From contig NZ_CP093845.1 in the NCBI RefSeq assembly GCF_024732245.1, positions 1,426,001-1,490,000 of the forward strand: DNA of 64,000 bases, in the 5' to 3' direction. The notes under the pieces are model-generated. The model made no database searches, was not told where the DNA came from, and was given only the letters and a program-made list of their open reading frames with translations. Position numbers and translations under genes: made by a program. Positions 62,061-64,000 of this stretch are shown one piece after another. Source of the stretch: Dietzia sp. B32. GTDB taxonomy: Bacteria; Actinomycetota; Actinomycetes; Mycobacteriales; Mycobacteriaceae. Position 1 is the stretch's first letter. Each line of letters opens with the position of its first letter.

Positions 62061-63704
62061 TCAGCGGCGCCGGGCGCGGCGGCGCGGCGGCGGCAGTTCG
62101 CCGGCGGCACGCAGGTGATCGGCGTGCGCGGCGAGGGCGTCGACCAGCTCGAGCACCGAGGCGTTCTCGGGCTGCACGTCCACGCGCAGGCCGAACTCGG
62201 CCGCGGTCTCGGCGGTGCGCGGCCCGATGCAGGCGATGAGCGTGCGGGCATGCGGCTTGCCGGCGATGCCGACCAGGTTGCGGACGGTCGAGGAGCTGGT
62301 GAAGCACACGGCGTCGAACCCGCCGGTCTTGATCATCTCGCGGATCTCGGCGGCCGGCGGGGCGGCGCGGACGGTGCGGTAGGCGGTGACGTCCTCGATC
62401 TCCCAGCCGCGGCCCGTCAGGCCCTCGGCGAGGGTCTCGGTGGCGATGTCGGCGCGCGGCAGGAGCACCCGGTTGACGGGGTCGAGCACGTCGTCGTAGG
62501 GCGGGAACACCTCGAGCAGGCCGAGGCTGGACTGCTCGCCGGTCGGCAGCAGCTCGGGCTGGATACCCAGTTCGCGGACGCGGGCAGCGGTGCCCTCGCC
62601 GACGCAGGCGATCTTCACGCCGGAGAAGGCGCGGGCGTCCAGGCCGAACTCGACGAACTTCTCCCACACGGCGCGCACGGCGTTGGAGGACGTGAACACG
62701 ACCCACTGGTAGCGGCCGTCGACGAGTCCCTTGACGGCGCGCTCCATCTGGGCGGGGCTGCGGGGCGGCTCGACGGCGATGGTGGGCACCTCGACCGGCA
62801 CGGCGCCGTGCTCGGCGATGCGGTCGCTCATCTCGGCGGACTGCGCCTTGGTGCGGGGCACGAGCACGTTCCAGCCGAACATGGCACGCGACTCCCACCA
62901 CTGGTGGCGGTGACGCTCACCGGCGGACTTGCCGATGGTGACCACCAGGTCACCATCCATGTCGCGACCGACCTCGGCCATGGTGGCCAGGGTACCGTCG
63001 GCGGACTTCTGGGCACAGAGCGATCCGGAGCAGGTGACGGTCACCGGGGTTCCGGCGGCGAGGCCCTGCTCGGCGAGGTTGGAGGCTGCCTCGGCGAGGT
63101 GGCGGCCGGTGGTGCGCAGGACGATCGGGCCGGGCGAGCCGACGAGGGCCGCCCAGTCGACCTTGCCGCGGCCGTCGGCGAACACGTAGCCGGAGCCGAG
63201 CGCGATGCCGGCGAAGGCGGGCACGGCGGTGGCCTCGGCGACGCCGGGGACGACCTCGAACGGCACGACGGTGCGGCCGACGGAGGCGATCTCGGTGACG
63301 GTGGCGTCGGTGGTCATGGGGTCGCCGGTGACGAGGCGGACCACGTCGCGGCCCTTCTTGGCCTCGGCGACGAGCTGCTTGGCCACGGCGGCGGGCTCAC
63401 CGAGCACGGGGCGGACGTCGGCGGCGGTGGGGGCGGGCAGGGCCTTGAGCCGCTTGACCTCGGCCTTGTCCTCGGCGGCCACGGCGGCGTCCATCTCGGC
63501 CCGGCGCGCGTCGAGCAGTTCCTGCGGGACCGGGACCTCCGTGGCGACCAGCGCCAGCACGTCGTCGGAGACGTCGGCGTCGGCGAACACCAGCGGGTTG
63601 CCGGCGAGGACCTCGCGGGCCCGGCAGGTGAGCATCCCCGCGTTGCCTGGACCGCCGCCGACGAAGCGGACGGTTCCGGGGCGGGTGGTGCGTGCTCGAG
63701 TCAT
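62061..63704 (-). CDS. hemD: Uroporphyrinogen-III C-methyltransferase / uroporphyrinogen-III synthase (fused)
   Basis: A 547-residue bifunctional protein. Residues 1-255 are a SAM-dependent uroporphyrinogen methyltransferase (VRFVGGGPGNAGMLTCRA, LVTGDPMTT, VPGVAEATAVPAFAG). Residues about 270-530 are uroporphyrinogen-III synthase (VVFTSSNAVRAVWEKF, FTSSSTVRNLVG, ACIGPRTAETAAEFG). The same fusion occurs in mycobacteria. It supplies both haem and sirohaem/cobalamin branches. It follows hemC after 62 bases without another gene. Confidence 0.95.
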   Translation of the reverse strand: MTRARTTRPGTVRFVGGGPGNAGMLTCRAREVLAGNPLVFADADVSDDVLALVATEVPVPQELLDARRAEMDAAVAAEDKAEVKRLKALPAPTAADVRPVLGEPAAVAKQLVAEAKKGRDVVRLVTGDPMTTDATVTEIASVGRTVVPFEVVPGVAEATAVPAFAGIALGSGYVFADGRGKVDWAALVGSPGPIVLRTTGRHLAEAASNLAEQGLAAGTPVTVTCSGSLCAQKSADGTLATMAEVGRDMDGDLVVTIGKSAGERHRHQWWESRAMFGWNVLVPRTKAQSAEMSDRIAEHGAVPVEVPTIAVEPPRSPAQMERAVKGLVDGRYQWVVFTSSNAVRAVWEKFVEFGLDARAFSGVKIACVGEGTAARVRELGIQPELLPTGEQSSLGLLEVFPPYDDVLDPVNRVLLPRADIATETLAEGLTGRGWEIEDVTAYRTVRAAPPAAEIREMIKTGGFDAVCFTSSSTVRNLVGIAGKPHARTLIACIGPRTAETAAEFGLRVDVQPENASVLELVDALAAHADHLRAAGELPPPRRRARRR

Positions 63705-63766
63705 TGTTCGTCTCTCCGTGGGGTGGGTGCCGCGCGCTGGCTGCGCGCGAGATGGGAGTTCGGGGG

Positions 63767-64000
63767 TCAGGATTCGGTGACGGTCGGTGGCGCCGTCGTG
63801 GATTCCCTGGGTACGAGTGGGGCGCGTTGCTCGGGCGATTCCTCGGACATGAGGTCCCGGGCGCCGCGGTCGAGCAGTTCGGCCGCGAGTCGGCGGCCGA
63901 GCTCGTCGGCGGCGGCGACCGGCCCGTCCGGGTGGTCGGCGGTTCCGGTGGTGCCCGTCGTGCGCAGGACCGTGGAGCCGTCGTGGGCGGCGACCACCGC
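63767..64000 (-). CDS. hemC: Porphobilinogen deaminase HemC (C-terminal part, runs off right edge)
   Basis: The last 77 residues of a protein entering from the right edge. AADELGRRLAAELLDRGARDLM is the usual C-terminal helix of hydroxymethylbilane synthase. A polar tail of about 25 residues (SEESPEQRAPLV onward) extends beyond it. Its place upstream of hemD agrees with the mycobacterial hemC-hemD order. The catalytic and cofactor-binding domains are outside the window. Confidence 0.8.
   Translation of the reverse strand, partial: AVVAAHDGSTVLRTTGTTGTADHPDGPVAAADELGRRLAAELLDRGARDLMSEESPEQRAPLVPRESTTAPPTVTES

Overview
The window is very GC-rich DNA packed with short-spaced, often overlapping genes. 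It comes from a mycolic-acid-type actinobacterium (Mycobacteriales). Several things point there: 13E12/DUF222 HNH genes, a WXG-containing type VII secretion substrate, DUF3558-type lipoproteins, a mycothiol-type DinB protein, and a haem / cytochrome c gene order (hemC-hemD-hemB ... hemL-phosphatase-tlpA-ccdA-resB-ccsB) like that of Mycobacterium tuberculosis. A Dietzia- or Gordonia-like genus is my guess, from memory of GC and gene content only. No rRNA, tRNA, insertion sequence, CRISPR array or phage gene is visible.

Positions 1-44.5 kb form a nitrogen-scavenging super-cluster. From left to right it holds: a urea ABC transporter (urtCBA, 1-3433); urease in two transcription units (ureG-ureD, and ureA / CbiX-like / fused ureB-ureC / ureF) separated by an MFS gene; the urate-ring enzymes uraD-uraH; a long minus-strand purine/N-heterocycle catabolic block (12-27 kb) with xanthine-dehydrogenase-type subunits, three amidohydrolases, a PPOX-fold protein, a creatininase homologue and a FAD oxidase, fed by a NitT/TauT-type ABC transporter and a cytosine-deaminase-like enzyme; a divergent XRE-cupin regulator; an allantoin block (allantoicase, allantoinase, DUF6986, hydrolase, 2OG oxygenase) with XdhC; and a nickel/peptide-type ABC transporter with an ArsR regulator. 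The logic is coherent: purines are oxidised and opened to allantoin, then to ureidoglycolate and urea; urea is also imported; urease, supplied with nickel, releases ammonia. At least nine of the upstream regions carry 5-mers of the GTnAC / GAAAC type spaced exactly six bases apart (11-bp period), as expected for the actinobacterial nitrogen regulator GlnR.

The most unusual items are a CbiX-family chelatase-like protein with a His-rich tail in the place where a nickel chaperone (UreE) would be expected, a fused UreB-UreC urease subunit, two copies of a composite promoter with a 17-bp palindrome, a degenerate amidohydrolase, and a five-copy intergenic hairpin family.

Positions 44.6-64 kb are housekeeping: cytochrome c maturation (ccsB, resB, ccdA, tlpA) and haem synthesis (hemL, hemB, hemD, hemC). 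The cytochrome c block is split by a ~5-kb island of accessory genes (47.4-52.4 kb): a type VII-like substrate, two lipoproteins and an HNH protein with an SOS-like box. Most genes overlap the next by GTGA, ATGA or TGATG, and this was used to fix many start codons.
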